Of a stretch of 64,000 nucleotides of DNA, positions 8,340 through 18,262 are shown in pieces; within the stretch, counting starts at the first letter, position 1, and every line of letters starts with the position of its first letter. Position numbers and translations under genes: made by a program. The notes below the pieces were generated by a model. That model ran no database searches, was not told where the DNA came from, and saw only the letters and a list, made by a program, of their open reading frames with translations. Source of the stretch: Algorimicrobium echini (lineage in GTDB: Bacteria; Bacteroidota; Bacteroidia; Flavobacteriales; Flavobacteriaceae); NCBI RefSeq assembly GCF_900115185.1, contig NZ_FOVN01000001.1:1116001-1180000 (forward strand), read 5' to 3'.

Positions 8340-11300
8340 TTATTCTTCAGGAACAATACTCAAGGTATCTGTTTGAAGTATATCTACATCAACTGGTTCG
8401 GGAGTTTGTTCAATTTCGGATTCAACTTCTGGAATGTCATCACCTCCATAAAAATGACTAAACAGATTCAAGAAATTTGAGAATGTCTTGGTTTCGGTTT
8501 TAGCAAATTCTTTGTCGTAAGTAATAACAACATCAACTATGCTCTTATAGCGTTCTATATCTGTATATATTTGTTCGAATACAAAGCGTTGTTGTTCTTC
8601 ATCAAGTTTACTGTAATACGTTAAATTTTCTTGGTATTTTTCAGCAACATCCATAAAGAGTTTTCGAGCTTTTTCTTGAGAACCAATTTCGTAATAGGCG
8701 CTAATGTAGGGTTCTAATAAGGTGTAGTATCCGAAATAATCTACAGGCATATTGTCCATGGCAACATCAGCTATTTCTTCTGCTTTTTCTGGTTGCTCCT
8801 CGTTGATTAATTGTTCAACTAATCGTGCCAAATTACCGCGATATGTAATAGCGTTTTTACGTGTTTCTGTATCATGATAGATATCTGGACTTCCACTATT
8901 TCCCCAATCCCAGTTTTTAACCTTATTGTACATTAACTCACTGTCCACACGTCCCATATCAAAAGGATTGGCTCTGTTTACTGGTGTTTTTATAGGGACT
9001 AGTTTATAAGCCATACCATCTAACTGCAAATAGTCTTTCATCCAAATATAATCGTCGTTACCAAAAGCACCACCTGTAAAATAAATAGGACGTTTCCAGT
9101 TGTTTGTAGCAACGATATCCAACATTAATAGACGGTTTTTATAAATGGCACCATCGGTAATTCTGATATCCAAATAGTCTTCAATTTTATCGGCATCTTT
9201 CTCTTTAACAATACCATATTTTAGGGCATTTTCTTTGTTAACTGGTACTCGAATATTTTCGACAGGAAAATAGTTTGAGTTTTGTAATTGAGTAGGATAA
9301 TAGCTTGGATCTTCACCTTGCATCTGTAAGATGTATTTAAATTTTGTCTTTGGATTATCACTTGTTACAAAATCCATGAAGTCCTTAATGAGTAAAGTAT
9401 CTTTACTTAAAATGGGCTGTCGTCTTCCTTTTTCATCTATATAATCTATTTTTTTCATGATATAGTCACGCGTACCCGAACGGTATTGTTCGTGTGTTAA
9501 AGTTGAAGGAATAGGATCACTTTCATACGCTTTACGTTTCATCTGGTCTATATACCAATCGGTTTGGAATAAACTAGTGTTAACCACGCGAACATCCGTT
9601 CTATACCCTTCAATTTCTTGTGCATACCATAAAGCAAAGGTGTCATTGTCTCCAATGGAGAATAGTATCCCGTTTTCAGCACAGGAATCCAAATACATTT
9701 TAGCCATAGCACGCGCTGTATATTTATCAGAACGGTCATGATCATCCCAATTATTAGCTACTAAAATACCAGGTACTAAAATGAGACATAAAATGGTTAC
9801 GGCTGGCGCTAGAGCTTTCGATTTGATTTTTGTTTTAAGCATATCCACTATAGCATAAACACCAAAACCTATCCACAGCGCAAATACATAAAAGGAACCA
9901 ACTAACGAGTAATCTCGTTCTCGTGGTTCAAATGGTCTTACATTGGTATAAACTTGAATGGCCAATCCTGTAAATAGAAAGAAAACCAACATTACCCAGA
10001 ATAGTTTTTTGTCTTTACTATAAAGGAAGAATAAACCTATTAAGCCTAAAATGAGTGGTAAAAAGAAATAGGTGTTTCGGGCTTTATTTTCTTTAACATC
10101 ACTCGGTAAATCGGTTTGTGGTAAGCCTAAATGCCATTCATCAATAAAACCAATACCACTTAACCAGTTGCCATTAAAATCATCTAATTTTCCTTGCACA
10201 TCATTCTGTCTACCAACAAAATTCCACATAAAATAACGCCAATACATATAGCCTAATTGAAATTCTAACATATAGGCAATATTGCTCCCTAATGATGGTT
10301 TTTCAACATCAATTATTTGACCGTTTTGTTTTAGAAATTTATGATAATCCTCATAGTCCACCATACCATTGGCAACTTCATTTTTAAAGTTGTTAACGGC
10401 GGCTCGGAGTTCATTTTCCATTTGGTATTCCGGTTTCAGTTTGAAATCTAAATACCCAGTAAAAATCATATAGTTCTCGGCATTTTCGCCACTCCACATA
10501 CGTGGTAGAATAGAAGCATGATCGGAATTATAATTCTGACGTGCTTTCTCCCAGTCGTTTATAATAACGTACTTTCCTGTTTCTAGATCCTTTTCGTAGT
10601 TTGGTTTATCATCTATATACGGTTCATTTTCATCTAAACCAGAATATTGATCGGTAAATTGTGGTCCATAAAACAAGTGTGTTTCTGGGTATTGCTCTAA
10701 ATTATAATAGGCTAAAAGCTCACGAGCATCACTTGGGTCGTTTTCATTTATTACCACATTAGCATTGGCACGAATAGGTAACATAAGCCAAGACGAAAAA
10801 CCAATAATAACAAATGTTACACACAGAATACCTGTGTTGAGGTGTTTGTAGTTTTTATTGCGTGTGTATTTTAAACCGAAATAAATTAAAGCCACTAAAA
10901 CAATACCAGCGAAAATAGTACCCGAATTAAAAGGCAATCCAAATGAATTGACGAAGAAAATTTCTGTAGCACTAAAAATACGCAGAATATTAGGTGCTAA
11001 AAGTTTAAATATAAAAAGTAGTATAGCTACCGAAACCACGTTAGCTATGATGAAGTTTTTTAAAGTAACTGTTTTATAATTTTTAAAATAATAAATTAAC
11101 CCAATGGCAGGAATGGTTAATAATCCCATAAAATGCACGCCAAAAGATAGTCCAATAATAAACGCAATAAGAATTAGCCAACGATTACCACGCGGATTGT
11201 CCATATCTCGTTCCCAGCGTAACGCGAGCCAGAATAAAACAGACATGATTAATGTTGCCATGGCATACACCTCTGTTTCAACCGCATTAAACCAAAACGA

Positions 11301-11708
11301 ATCGGTAAATGTAAATGCTAAACTTCCTACTAAAGCACTTCCTAAAATTGCAATTTTTTGGCTGCTATTAAGTGTTTCAGGTTCACCAATTAACTTTCTT
11401 AATAAAAGTGAAATGGTAAAAAACATAAATAATATTGTAAAAGCACTGGCTACGGCACTCATCATATTTAACATAAATCCAACTTGCGATGGCTCCAAAG
11501 CAAACATGGAAAAAAAAGCGCCAAACATTTGAAATAGTGGAGCTCCTGGAGGATGACCAACTTGTAATTTGGCTGATGTTAAAATATATTCACCTGCATC
11601 CCAAAAACTTACAGTTGGTTCCACTGTTAGTCCGAACGTAATAAATGCGACTAAAAAAGCGAACCATCCTAAAATAGTATTCCACTTTTTAAAGCTAATA
11701 TGTGTCAT
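8340..11708 (-). CDS. DUF2723 multi-spanning GT-C-like membrane protein
   Basis: An 1122-residue protein of the Bacteroidota DUF2723 family. The N-terminal third is a string of membrane helices. The first periplasmic loop has FWDAGEYI (Asp37, Glu40), the acidic pair typical of GT-C glycosyltransferases using lipid-linked sugars, followed by GHPPGAPLF. A large extracytoplasmic region with more helices near residues 540-640 follows. The C-terminal roughly 200 residues are soluble and helical (TPR-like, with repeated acidic helices). DUF2723 is considered related to protein O-mannosyltransferases, so a role in protein or envelope glycosylation is likely but inferred. It is the first gene of a unit with the polysaccharide deacetylase. 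Confidence 0.85.
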   Translation of the reverse strand: MTHISFKKWNTILGWFAFLVAFITFGLTVEPTVSFWDAGEYILTSAKLQVGHPPGAPLFQMFGAFFSMFALEPSQVGFMLNMMSAVASAFTILFMFFTISLLLRKLIGEPETLNSSQKIAILGSALVGSLAFTFTDSFWFNAVETEVYAMATLIMSVLFWLALRWERDMDNPRGNRWLILIAFIIGLSFGVHFMGLLTIPAIGLIYYFKNYKTVTLKNFIIANVVSVAILLFIFKLLAPNILRIFSATEIFFVNSFGLPFNSGTIFAGIVLVALIYFGLKYTRNKNYKHLNTGILCVTFVIIGFSSWLMLPIRANANVVINENDPSDARELLAYYNLEQYPETHLFYGPQFTDQYSGLDENEPYIDDKPNYEKDLETGKYVIINDWEKARQNYNSDHASILPRMWSGENAENYMIFTGYLDFKLKPEYQMENELRAAVNNFKNEVANGMVDYEDYHKFLKQNGQIIDVEKPSLGSNIAYMLEFQLGYMYWRYFMWNFVGRQNDVQGKLDDFNGNWLSGIGFIDEWHLGLPQTDLPSDVKENKARNTYFFLPLILGLIGLFFLYSKDKKLFWVMLVFFLFTGLAIQVYTNVRPFEPRERDYSLVGSFYVFALWIGFGVYAIVDMLKTKIKSKALAPAVTILCLILVPGILVANNWDDHDRSDKYTARAMAKMYLDSCAENGILFSIGDNDTFALWYAQEIEGYRTDVRVVNTSLFQTDWYIDQMKRKAYESDPIPSTLTHEQYRSGTRDYIMKKIDYIDEKGRRQPILSKDTLLIKDFMDFVTSDNPKTKFKYILQMQGEDPSYYPTQLQNSNYFPVENIRVPVNKENALKYGIVKEKDADKIEDYLDIRITDGAIYKNRLLMLDIVATNNWKRPIYFTGGAFGNDDYIWMKDYLQLDGMAYKLVPIKTPVNRANPFDMGRVDSELMYNKVKNWDWGNSGSPDIYHDTETRKNAITYRGNLARLVEQLINEEQPEKAEEIADVAMDNMPVDYFGYYTLLEPYISAYYEIGSQEKARKLFMDVAEKYQENLTYYSKLDEEQQRFVFEQIYTDIERYKSIVDVVITYDKEFAKTETKTFSNFLNLFSHFYGGDDIPEVESEIEQTPEPVDVDILQTDTLSIVPEE

Positions 11709-11811
11709 GTAATTGCAATTTTTAGATAGGCGAATTTAACAATAAATATCAAATCCATCATACTTTTAAGGAAACGTTAAGTATTTAGATATTATTTTCT
11801 TTAAAAAATGC

Positions 11812-11841
11812 TTGCGCAAATAAATAATTGTTTTAAATTTG
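11812..11841 (+). promoter_or_regulatory. Promoter of tRNA-Gln
   Basis: TTG (11812-11814), 19 bp, then TAAATTTG (11834-11841), a full match to the flavobacterial promoter form. The predicted start is about a dozen bases before the tRNA. Confidence 0.7.
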
Positions 11842-11858
11842 CATCCTCAATACGAGAT

Positions 11859-11931
11859 TGGCCTATGGTGTAACTGGTAACACGTTGGTTTTTGGTACCA
11901 AAGAGTCTAGGTTCGAGACCTAGTGGGCCAA
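11859..11931 (+). tRNA. tRNA-Gln (anticodon TTG)
   Basis: A 73-base cloverleaf. The acceptor stem pairs TGGCCTA with TGGGCCA (one T-G wobble). The D arm is around GTG...CAC, the anticodon stem is TTGGT/ACCAA with loop TTTTGGT giving anticodon TTG, and the T arm is CTAGG-TTCGAGA-CCTAG. The discriminator base is A. CCA is not encoded. It is a single tRNA gene with its own promoter and terminator. Confidence 0.95.
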
Positions 11932-11943
11932 CTAGTTAAAGAG

Positions 11944-11975
11944 AATCCTAATCATTTTTATGGTTAGGATTTTTT
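11944..11975 (+). terminator. Terminator after tRNA-Gln
   Basis: AATCCTAA (11944-11951) pairs perfectly with TTAGGATT (11964-11971) and is followed by a T run. Confidence 0.75.
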
Positions 11976-12058
11976 CATTTTAGTTGGGAATGATTAAGTG
12001 CTTCTTTATTGTCTAAAGAAACTAATCAGTCGCTTTGCAGACTGTACAATGGTGATTT

Positions 12059-12099
12059 AAACATAAAAGCCTCCAAGTTATTTGGAGGCTTTTATGTTT
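12059..12099 (-). terminator. Terminator of the universal stress protein gene
   Basis: An 18-bp perfect stem (12059-12076 with 12082-12099) with a 5-base loop. On the minus strand it ends in a T-rich tract and lies 17 bp after the stress-protein stop. The flanking A/T runs could make it work in both directions. The remaining bases between the tRNA terminator and this hairpin hold nothing recognisable. Confidence 0.8.
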
Positions 12100-12116
12100 A
12101 TAAAATAGTCTAGTTA

Positions 12117-12941
12117 TTATATTTTAAAAGTAACCACAGGTCGTTTGGCATGATTTACCAAATCTTCACTGATACTACCATTGAAGAAATGTGCAATTCC
12201 TTGTCTACCGTGTGTACTAATACCAATTAAATCGGCTCCTACAACGTGCGAGAAATTTAAAATTCCTTTTTCAACGCTATCGTCATTATATATGGAAATG
12301 GTATAGTTTTTAAAGTCGTTACCAGCAATAAAATCTAGTATTCTTCCTTTAGCAGTGTCTGTAGTTACAAAATTATTCGCCGTATTAACAAACAGTAAAT
12401 GAATTTTGGCATCTAAAGCAAGTGCTAATTTAACAGCTTGTATGTAGGTGCCTTTATTGTCATTTTTAAAATCTGAAGCAAACACAAAGTCATTTATTTC
12501 AAAATTTTCATGTTCATTTTTTATGACTAATACAGGTACTTCTGCTGTTCTTACAACTTTTTCGGTGTTGGATCCAATAAACATTTCCTTGAAGCCATTG
12601 GCGCCATGAGATCCCATAACAATTAAATCAATATCATGTTCTTTACAGGTGTTTGTAATGCCTGTAAATGTTTGGTTGAAATCAACTGTTTCATGAACTA
12701 TTATGTCTTGTAGATAGTCTTGAGCCATTGTTTTTTCAAATTTTTGATGTGCTAACTTCATAAAAAACATAGCCTCTGGCAACTCACTATATTGGCTTAA
12801 AGCGTCTACTTGGTCTAATGGAAGTTCCAACATGTGCAGTAAGAAAATTTCGCTATCGTGTTTTTTTGCTAATTGTGCTGCCACTTTTAAGGCTTGTTCT
12901 GCTTCTTTTGAAAAGTCGGTTGGGACAAGAATTTTTTTCAT
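12117..12941 (-). CDS. Universal stress protein with two Usp domains
   Basis: A 274-residue cytoplasmic protein built from two tandem UspA domains (roughly residues 1-142 and 148-274). The first domain has the ATP-binding signature G-x2-G-x9-G-S, seen as GSHGANGFKEMFIGS, followed by VPVLVIK. The second keeps a related STHGRQGIAHFFNGS. Tandem Usp proteins bind ATP or AMP and accumulate under stress or starvation; the exact role here is unknown. It is monocistronic, divergent from the rimP operon, and ends at a strong hairpin. Confidence 0.92.
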   Translation of the reverse strand: MKKILVPTDFSKEAEQALKVAAQLAKKHDSEIFLLHMLELPLDQVDALSQYSELPEAMFFMKLAHQKFEKTMAQDYLQDIIVHETVDFNQTFTGITNTCKEHDIDLIVMGSHGANGFKEMFIGSNTEKVVRTAEVPVLVIKNEHENFEINDFVFASDFKNDNKGTYIQAVKLALALDAKIHLLFVNTANNFVTTDTAKGRILDFIAGNDFKNYTISIYNDDSVEKGILNFSHVVGADLIGISTHGRQGIAHFFNGSISEDLVNHAKRPVVTFKI

Positions 12942-13033
12942 TGGATGGTTTTTTTTATCAAATTGTTTTCAATCACTAAATTTAAGAATAAAAATTGATA
13001 TTTCATTCATTATGGAATTCAATTAAATTATTG

Positions 13034-13041
13034 TATATTTG
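13034..13041 (+). promoter_or_regulatory. -7 element of rimP-nusA-infB promoter
   Basis: TATATTTG matches TAnnTTTG exactly. It places the predicted transcription start near 13045-13050, just upstream of the leader hairpin. No clear -33 element is seen. Confidence 0.6.
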
Positions 13042-13066
13042 CAGCGTTGTAAGAAAAAGAATAAAT

Positions 13067-13092
13067 GAGGGGACCTAAAGTCCCCTCTTTTT
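13067..13092 (+). terminator. Leader terminator/attenuator upstream of rimP
   Basis: GAGGGGAC (13067-13074) pairs perfectly with GTCCCCTC (13080-13087) across loop CTAAA and is followed by TTTTT. It is a textbook intrinsic terminator, but it sits between the predicted promoter and the rimP start codon. Transcripts would either stop after about 45 nt or read through into the operon. Confidence 0.75.
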
Positions 13093-13114
13093 ATACCAAT
13101 TTTTTGTATCGATT

Positions 13115-13576
13115 ATGTTAAAAAAAACTGTAGAGACTTTATTAAATAATGCCCTTGAAGAGCGAGAAGATTTATTTCTTATCGATTTTACTATGGGAGC
13201 AGATAATGCTATTTCGGTTATTATAGATGGCGATCATGGTGTTACGGTTGATGATTGTGTGTTTGTAAGTCGCGCTATTGAGCATAATATTGATCGAGAT
13301 GAGCACGATTTTTCGTTGGAAGTAGCCTCAGGAGGTGCAACAGCTCCATTGTCTCATGTTAGGCAATACAAAAAAAATATTGGTAGAGATTTAGAACTAC
13401 GAACAAAAGAAGAAACCGTAGTTGGTAAGCTGACAAAAGCAACCGATACACATATTACTTTAGAGTGGAAGGCAAGAGAGCTAAAACCTGTAGGTAAAGG
13501 AAAAGTAACAGTACTAAAAAAGGCTGAAATAGCCTATCAAGATATTGTAGAAGCAAAAGTTATGATAAAATTTTAA
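13115..13576 (+). CDS. rimP: Ribosome maturation factor RimP
   Basis: A 153-residue protein that assists maturation of the 30S subunit. It has the N-terminal alpha/beta domain (ITVDDCVFVSR-like segment, seen as GVTVDDCVFVSRAIEH), then the conserved EVASGGATAPL stretch (in most RimP EVSSPG), and a C-terminal SH3-like domain. It is the first gene of the conserved rimP-nusA-infB transcription/translation operon, with a 13-bp gap to nusA. The start is the ATG at 13115, 22 bp after the leader hairpin tail. Confidence 0.95.
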   Translation: MLKKTVETLLNNALEEREDLFLIDFTMGADNAISVIIDGDHGVTVDDCVFVSRAIEHNIDRDEHDFSLEVASGGATAPLSHVRQYKKNIGRDLELRTKEETVVGKLTKATDTHITLEWKARELKPVGKGKVTVLKKAEIAYQDIVEAKVMIKF

Positions 13577-13589
13577 TTCAAAGAGAGAT

Positions 13590-14822
13590 ATGGAGAATCT
13601 TGCGTTAATTGACTCGTTTTCAGAGTTTAAAGACGATAAATTAATCGATCGTGTGACGTTAATGGCAATTTTAGAAGATGTTTTTAGAAATGCCCTTAAA
13701 AAGAAATTTGGAGATGATGATAATTTTGATATTATTATAAATCCAGATAAAGGCGATTTAGAAATTTGGAGAAATCGTGTAGTGGTTGCAGATGGTGAGG
13801 TAGAAGAGCCAAATCAAGAAATTTCATTATCAGAAGCTCGTAAAATTGAGCCAGATTTTGAAGTTGGTGAAGACGTATCAGAAGAAGTGAAATTAATCGA
13901 TTTAGGACGACGTTCTATTTTAGCATTAAGACAAAACTTAATTTCAAAAATTCATGAACATGATAACACCAACATCTATAAGCAATTTAAAGATTTAGTA
14001 GGTGAAATATATACGGCAGAAGTACATCATATTCGTCATAGAGCCGTAATTTTATTGGATGATGATGGCAACGAAATAATTCTTCCTAAAGAGAAGCAGA
14101 TACCTTCAGATTTCTTTAGAAAAGGAGATAATGTTCGTGGTATTATTGAAAGTGTTGAGCTAAAAGGAAATAAGCCAGCTATTATAATGTCTAGAACTGC
14201 GCCTGTATTTTTAGAAAAACTGTTTGAGCAGGAAATACCAGAAGTATTTGATGGCTTAATTACCATTAAAAACGTGGTGCGTATTCCAGGTGAAAAAGCT
14301 AAAGTTGCAGTAGATTCTTATGACGATAGAATAGATCCAGTAGGTGCTTGTGTCGGTATGAAAGGTTCAAGAATCCATGGTATTGTTCGCGAATTAGGTA
14401 ATGAAAACATAGATGTTATAAACTATACTAGTAATTTACCGCTCTATATTACCAGAGCATTAAGTCCAGCACGTGTAACATCTATTAAAATTGATGAAGA
14501 AAATAAACGAGCCGAAGCTATCTTAAAGCCTGAAGAGGTTAGTAAAGCTATTGGTCGTGGCGGACATAACATCCGTTTGGCAGGTCAATTAACAGGTTAT
14601 GAAATTGACGTTTTTAGAGAAGGTGCCGAGGAAGATGTTGAGTTATCTGAATTCCGAGATGAAATTGAACCTTGGATTATAAAAGAATTTAGTAAAGTTG
14701 GTTTAGATACCGCTAAAAGCATTCTAGAACAAGATGTTCAAGATTTAGTGAAACGAACCGATTTAGAAGAAGAAACAATTAATGAAGTAATTAGAATTCT
14801 TAAAGAAGAATTCGAAGATTAA
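13590..14822 (+). CDS. nusA: Transcription termination/antitermination factor NusA
   Basis: A 410-residue NusA, which binds RNA polymerase and nascent RNA to modulate pausing, termination and antitermination. Domain order: N-terminal polymerase-binding domain (about 1-125), S1 domain (about 132-200), KH1 around ACVGMKGSRIHGIVREL, KH2 with the GXXG loop in AIGRGGHNIRLA, and a short acidic C-terminal helical tail. It lacks the C-terminal acidic repeats of the E. coli protein, as expected in this phylum. It is the second gene of the operon. Confidence 0.97.
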   Translation: MENLALIDSFSEFKDDKLIDRVTLMAILEDVFRNALKKKFGDDDNFDIIINPDKGDLEIWRNRVVVADGEVEEPNQEISLSEARKIEPDFEVGEDVSEEVKLIDLGRRSILALRQNLISKIHEHDNTNIYKQFKDLVGEIYTAEVHHIRHRAVILLDDDGNEIILPKEKQIPSDFFRKGDNVRGIIESVELKGNKPAIIMSRTAPVFLEKLFEQEIPEVFDGLITIKNVVRIPGEKAKVAVDSYDDRIDPVGACVGMKGSRIHGIVRELGNENIDVINYTSNLPLYITRALSPARVTSIKIDEENKRAEAILKPEEVSKAIGRGGHNIRLAGQLTGYEIDVFREGAEEDVELSEFRDEIEPWIIKEFSKVGLDTAKSILEQDVQDLVKRTDLEEETINEVIRILKEEFED

Positions 14823-14851
14823 CATATATTAGGTTATATTAAAGGCGATTT

Positions 14852-17689
14852 ATGGCTGAAACAATTAGATTAAATAAAGTATTACGTGAGCTAAACATTT
14901 CTTTAGATCGTGCTGTAGAATTTTTAGATTCAAAAGGCATTGAAATAGAGAAACGTCCAACAACAAAAATTTCTCAAGAAACTTTTGATGTGCTTTCCAA
15001 TGAATTTCAAACAGATGCTAATAAAAAAATGGCATCTCAAGAGGTTAGTGAAGCGAAACAGAAGGAAAAAGAGGCATTAAGGATTCAGCGCGAGCAAGAA
15101 ATTGAAATTAAAGAGAGAGAAAAAGCTGAGCGCGAGGCGCTAGCTAAAGCGAAAGAAGCTGAAGTTGTTAAAGCTAAATCTACACTCTCTGGGCCGAAAC
15201 AAGTGGGTAAAATTGATTTGGATGCCGATAAGAAAAAAGCGGTAAAACCAAAAGAGGAAACACCAGCAGATACGCCAAAAGTTGAAACCAAAGAGACGCC
15301 TAAATCTGAAGATAAACCTAAAGATGTAGAAGCGAAGAAGCCAGAGGATAAAGCTAAAAAGGAAGACACGCCATCTTCTAAAGCAGCTGATAAACCAAAA
15401 GCAGACACGCAAAAAACGGAATCAGAAAAAACTGAAACATCTAAAAAGGACAGTCCTAAAGCAGAAACATCAAAAACGGAAACTACCAAGTCTGATGATT
15501 CTACAGAAACAGATGCGCCTGTAGATGAGCGTTTAAAAACTCAATATCAAAAACTTTCTGGGCCTAAAATAGCTGGTGAAAAAATAGATTTATCACAATT
15601 TAAAAAGCCAAAGAAAAAGACAGAAAATAAAACGTCTGATCCTAAAAAGAAACGTCGTCGTATAAGTAAAGCAGGAGCACCAGGTTCTTCGGGTTCAGGA
15701 ACTCAAAGAACGGGAGGTAACGACCGATTTAAAGGTAAATCGTCAGCTGGAAAAGGACGTCGTAATATAGTTAAGGAAGAGCCTAGCGAAGAAGAAGTTC
15801 AAAAGCAAGTTCGAGAAACACTTGAAAAACTACAAGGTAAATCAAGTAAGGGTAAAGGTGCTAAATATCGTCGTGATAAGCGAGATCAACACCGTGAACA
15901 GTCTGAAAAAGATTTACAAGCGGAACAAGCTGATAGTAAAATTTTAAAAGTAACAGAATTTGTTACAGCAAGCGAAGTAGCTACGATGATGGATGTTTCT
16001 GTAACACAAATTATCTCGGCATGTATGTCTTTGGGTATGATGGTTACTATGAACCAACGTCTAGACGCTGAAACGTTATCAATTGTAGCAGATGAGTTTG
16101 GCTATGAAGTAGAGTTTATTACTGCTGGTATTGAAGAATCTTTTGAAGAAGTAGCAGATAAACCTGAAGATCTTGAGGAGCGTGCACCAATAGTTACAGT
16201 TATGGGTCACGTAGATCATGGTAAAACATCTTTATTGGATCACATTCGTCAGGAAAATGTAATTGCTGGTGAATCAGGAGGAATTACGCAACATATTGGT
16301 GCTTATGGTGTTCAGTTAGAAGGTGGCCAGAAAATTGCATTTTTAGATACTCCAGGTCACGAAGCCTTTACAGCTATGCGTGCTCGTGGTGCTCAAGTTA
16401 CAGACATTGCTATTATTGTGATTGCTGCCGATGATGCTATCATGCCACAAACCAAAGAAGCTATATCTCATGCACAAGCTGCAGGCGTGCCAATTGTTTT
16501 TGCTATCAATAAAATTGATAAACCAGGAGCAAACCCTGATAAAGTGAAAGAAGGTTTAGCCCAAATGAACTTGTTAGTAGAGGATTGGGGTGGAAAAATT
16601 CAATCTCATGATATTTCTGCTAAAACAGGAGTTGGTGTTAAAGAGTTATTAGAAAAAGTATTGCTTGAAGCAGAATTATTAGAGTTAAAAGCAAATCCTA
16701 ATAAGCGTGCAACGGGAACCGTTGTTGAAGCCTTTCTTGATAAAGGTCGTGGTTACGTGTCAACTATTTTAGTACAAGCAGGAACTTTAAAGATAGGTGA
16801 CTATGTTTTAGCTGGAAAAAATAGTGGTAAAGTTAAAGCCATGCAAGACGAACGTGGTAACGAAGTTAAAGAAGCAGGTCCATCAACACCAGTATCAATT
16901 TTAGGTTTAGATGGAGCACCTCAAGCAGGTGATAAGTTTAATGTCTTTGAAGACGAACGTGAAGCAAAACAAATAGCTACCAAACGTACACAATTACAAC
17001 GTGAGCAATCCGTTCGTACGCAGCGTCATATTACATTAGACGAAATTGGTCGTCGAATTGCTTTAGGAGATTTCCAAGAATTAAACATCATTCTTAAAGG
17101 TGATGTGGATGGTTCTGTAGAGGCTTTAACAGATTCATTCCAGAAATTATCAACTGAAGAAATTCAGGTTAATATTATACATAAAGGTGTTGGGCCAATT
17201 ACGGAAAGTGATGTGCTGTTAGCTTCGGCATCTGATGCGGTTATAATAGGGTTTAATGTACGCCCTATGGGTAATGCTAGAAACATTGCAGATAAGGAAG
17301 AGATTGATATCCGTATGTACTCTATTATTTATGATGCTATTAATGATCTTAAAGATGCTATGGAAGGTATGTTATCTCCAGAACTTAAAGAGGAAATTAC
17401 TGGTACAGCTGAAATAAGAGAAATCTTTAAGGTGTCTAAAATTGGAAGTATTGCTGGATGTATGGTGTTAACTGGTAAAATATTCAGAAATTCTGGTGTT
17501 CGTTTAATACGTGATGGTGTTGTGGTTTACACAGGTGAATTATCTTCATTAAAACGTTTTAAAGACGATGTTAAAGAAGTGAGTAAAGGATATGATTGTG
17601 GTATGCAAATTAAAAACTACAATGATATTAAAGAAGGTGATATCATTGAAGCCTACCATGAAGTAGAAGTTAAAAAGAAATTAAAATAA
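14852..17689 (+). CDS. infB: Translation initiation factor IF-2
   Basis: A 945-residue GTPase that positions initiator tRNA and promotes subunit joining. A long low-complexity region rich in Lys, Glu, Thr and Ser spans about residues 55-345 (including repeated KAETSKTE-like units). Then come a conserved IF2_N segment, the G domain from about residue 446 ([21 protein letters not shown]), and domains II-IV to the C-terminus. It is the last gene of the rimP-nusA-infB operon, 29 bp after nusA, and ends at a bidirectional hairpin. Confidence 0.98.
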   Translation: MAETIRLNKVLRELNISLDRAVEFLDSKGIEIEKRPTTKISQETFDVLSNEFQTDANKKMASQEVSEAKQKEKEALRIQREQEIEIKEREKAEREALAKAKEAEVVKAKSTLSGPKQVGKIDLDADKKKAVKPKEETPADTPKVETKETPKSEDKPKDVEAKKPEDKAKKEDTPSSKAADKPKADTQKTESEKTETSKKDSPKAETSKTETTKSDDSTETDAPVDERLKTQYQKLSGPKIAGEKIDLSQFKKPKKKTENKTSDPKKKRRRISKAGAPGSSGSGTQRTGGNDRFKGKSSAGKGRRNIVKEEPSEEEVQKQVRETLEKLQGKSSKGKGAKYRRDKRDQHREQSEKDLQAEQADSKILKVTEFVTASEVATMMDVSVTQIISACMSLGMMVTMNQRLDAETLSIVADEFGYEVEFITAGIEESFEEVADKPEDLEERAPIVTVMGHVDHGKTSLLDHIRQENVIAGESGGITQHIGAYGVQLEGGQKIAFLDTPGHEAFTAMRARGAQVTDIAIIVIAADDAIMPQTKEAISHAQAAGVPIVFAINKIDKPGANPDKVKEGLAQMNLLVEDWGGKIQSHDISAKTGVGVKELLEKVLLEAELLELKANPNKRATGTVVEAFLDKGRGYVSTILVQAGTLKIGDYVLAGKNSGKVKAMQDERGNEVKEAGPSTPVSILGLDGAPQAGDKFNVFEDEREAKQIATKRTQLQREQSVRTQRHITLDEIGRRIALGDFQELNIILKGDVDGSVEALTDSFQKLSTEEIQVNIIHKGVGPITESDVLLASASDAVIIGFNVRPMGNARNIADKEEIDIRMYSIIYDAINDLKDAMEGMLSPELKEEITGTAEIREIFKVSKIGSIAGCMVLTGKIFRNSGVRLIRDGVVVYTGELSSLKRFKDDVKEVSKGYDCGMQIKNYNDIKEGDIIEAYHEVEVKKKLK

Positions 17690-17708
17690 TTTTAAATCTA
17701 TTTATCAT

Positions 17709-17740
17709 AAAAAAGAGTGCCTTTTGGCACTCTTTTTTAT
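17709..17740. terminator. Bidirectional terminator between infB and SPOR gene
   Basis: AAAAAAGAGTGCC (17709-17721) pairs with GGCACTCTTTTTT (17726-17738) across a TTTT loop. T runs on both strands allow termination of infB and of the convergent SPOR gene, whose stop codon lies inside the hairpin. Confidence 0.88.
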
Positions 17741-18141
17741 TTAATAATATCTTTTTTCTTTGGTTTAAACCGAAAGGCATCCTGAAACTCTCTTTGTATG
17801 TTTAAAAGTGCTCTATCCACTTCCAAGCGACTTCTAAAATTACCAACCCACACTTTATAATTGGGTGGTTCGTAAACATCTACAGCATTCCAATTTGTAA
17901 ATAGTTCTTTAAAGCGTTTTAATGCTGTGGTAGCACCAGATCGGTCTCCAGAGTATATTTGAATTTTATAACGGTCAGAGTTATTGTTTGCAAGATTCAT
18001 TTCCCTCTTAATCACCATTAAACTATCTAGTTTGGTTGGCTTTTCTATTGTAATGATGCCTTGTTGCGCACATATACTAGTATTAATTAATACAAGGCCA
18101 ATAACTAGCAGTTTGGTTGAATAATGCTTTGTAATAGCCAT
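17737..18141 (-). CDS. SPOR-domain periplasmic protein (paralog 2)
   Basis: A 134-residue secreted protein. The signal peptide ends near SICAQQ. The C-terminal SPOR (sporulation-related repeat) domain covers about residues 55-130, with YKIQIYSGDRSGA, NYKVWVGNFRSRLEVDRAL and FRFKPKKK. SPOR domains bind denuded peptidoglycan glycans, often at division sites. It is closely similar to the next gene upstream on the same strand (the YKIQI, SGDR, NYKVW and FRSRLE blocks are shared), so the pair is a tandem duplication. Confidence 0.85.
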   Translation of the reverse strand: MAITKHYSTKLLVIGLVLINTSICAQQGIITIEKPTKLDSLMVIKREMNLANNNSDRYKIQIYSGDRSGATTALKRFKELFTNWNAVDVYEPPNYKVWVGNFRSRLEVDRALLNIQREFQDAFRFKPKKKDIIK

Positions 18142-18204
18142 TCTAATAAGTTTTGAGGTGTGATTGGTAAGATAATTTTTTTAACTTTCAAGACAACAAC
18201 ACAA

Positions 18205-18216
18205 TAACACGTGTTA
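18205..18216. repeat. 12-bp palindrome between the SPOR paralogs
   Basis: TAACACGTGTTA is a perfect palindrome in the 121-bp gap between the two SPOR genes. It may be an operator for the downstream SPOR gene. No regulator is identified. Confidence 0.3.
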
Positions 18217-18262
18217 ACTTTAATTCATTCCGATGCTAGGATGTTTTTCTTTAATAGATAAC

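Noticed and set aside
11976-12058. A second tRNA or small RNA downstream of tRNA-Gln
   Set aside because: No cloverleaf could be folded and no promoter element is present.
15085-15489. Long minus-strand open frames opposite the N-terminal part of infB, rich in Ser, Phe and Val
   Set aside because: They mirror the low-complexity Lys/Glu/Ala/Thr coding of IF-2 and have no family features or promoter.
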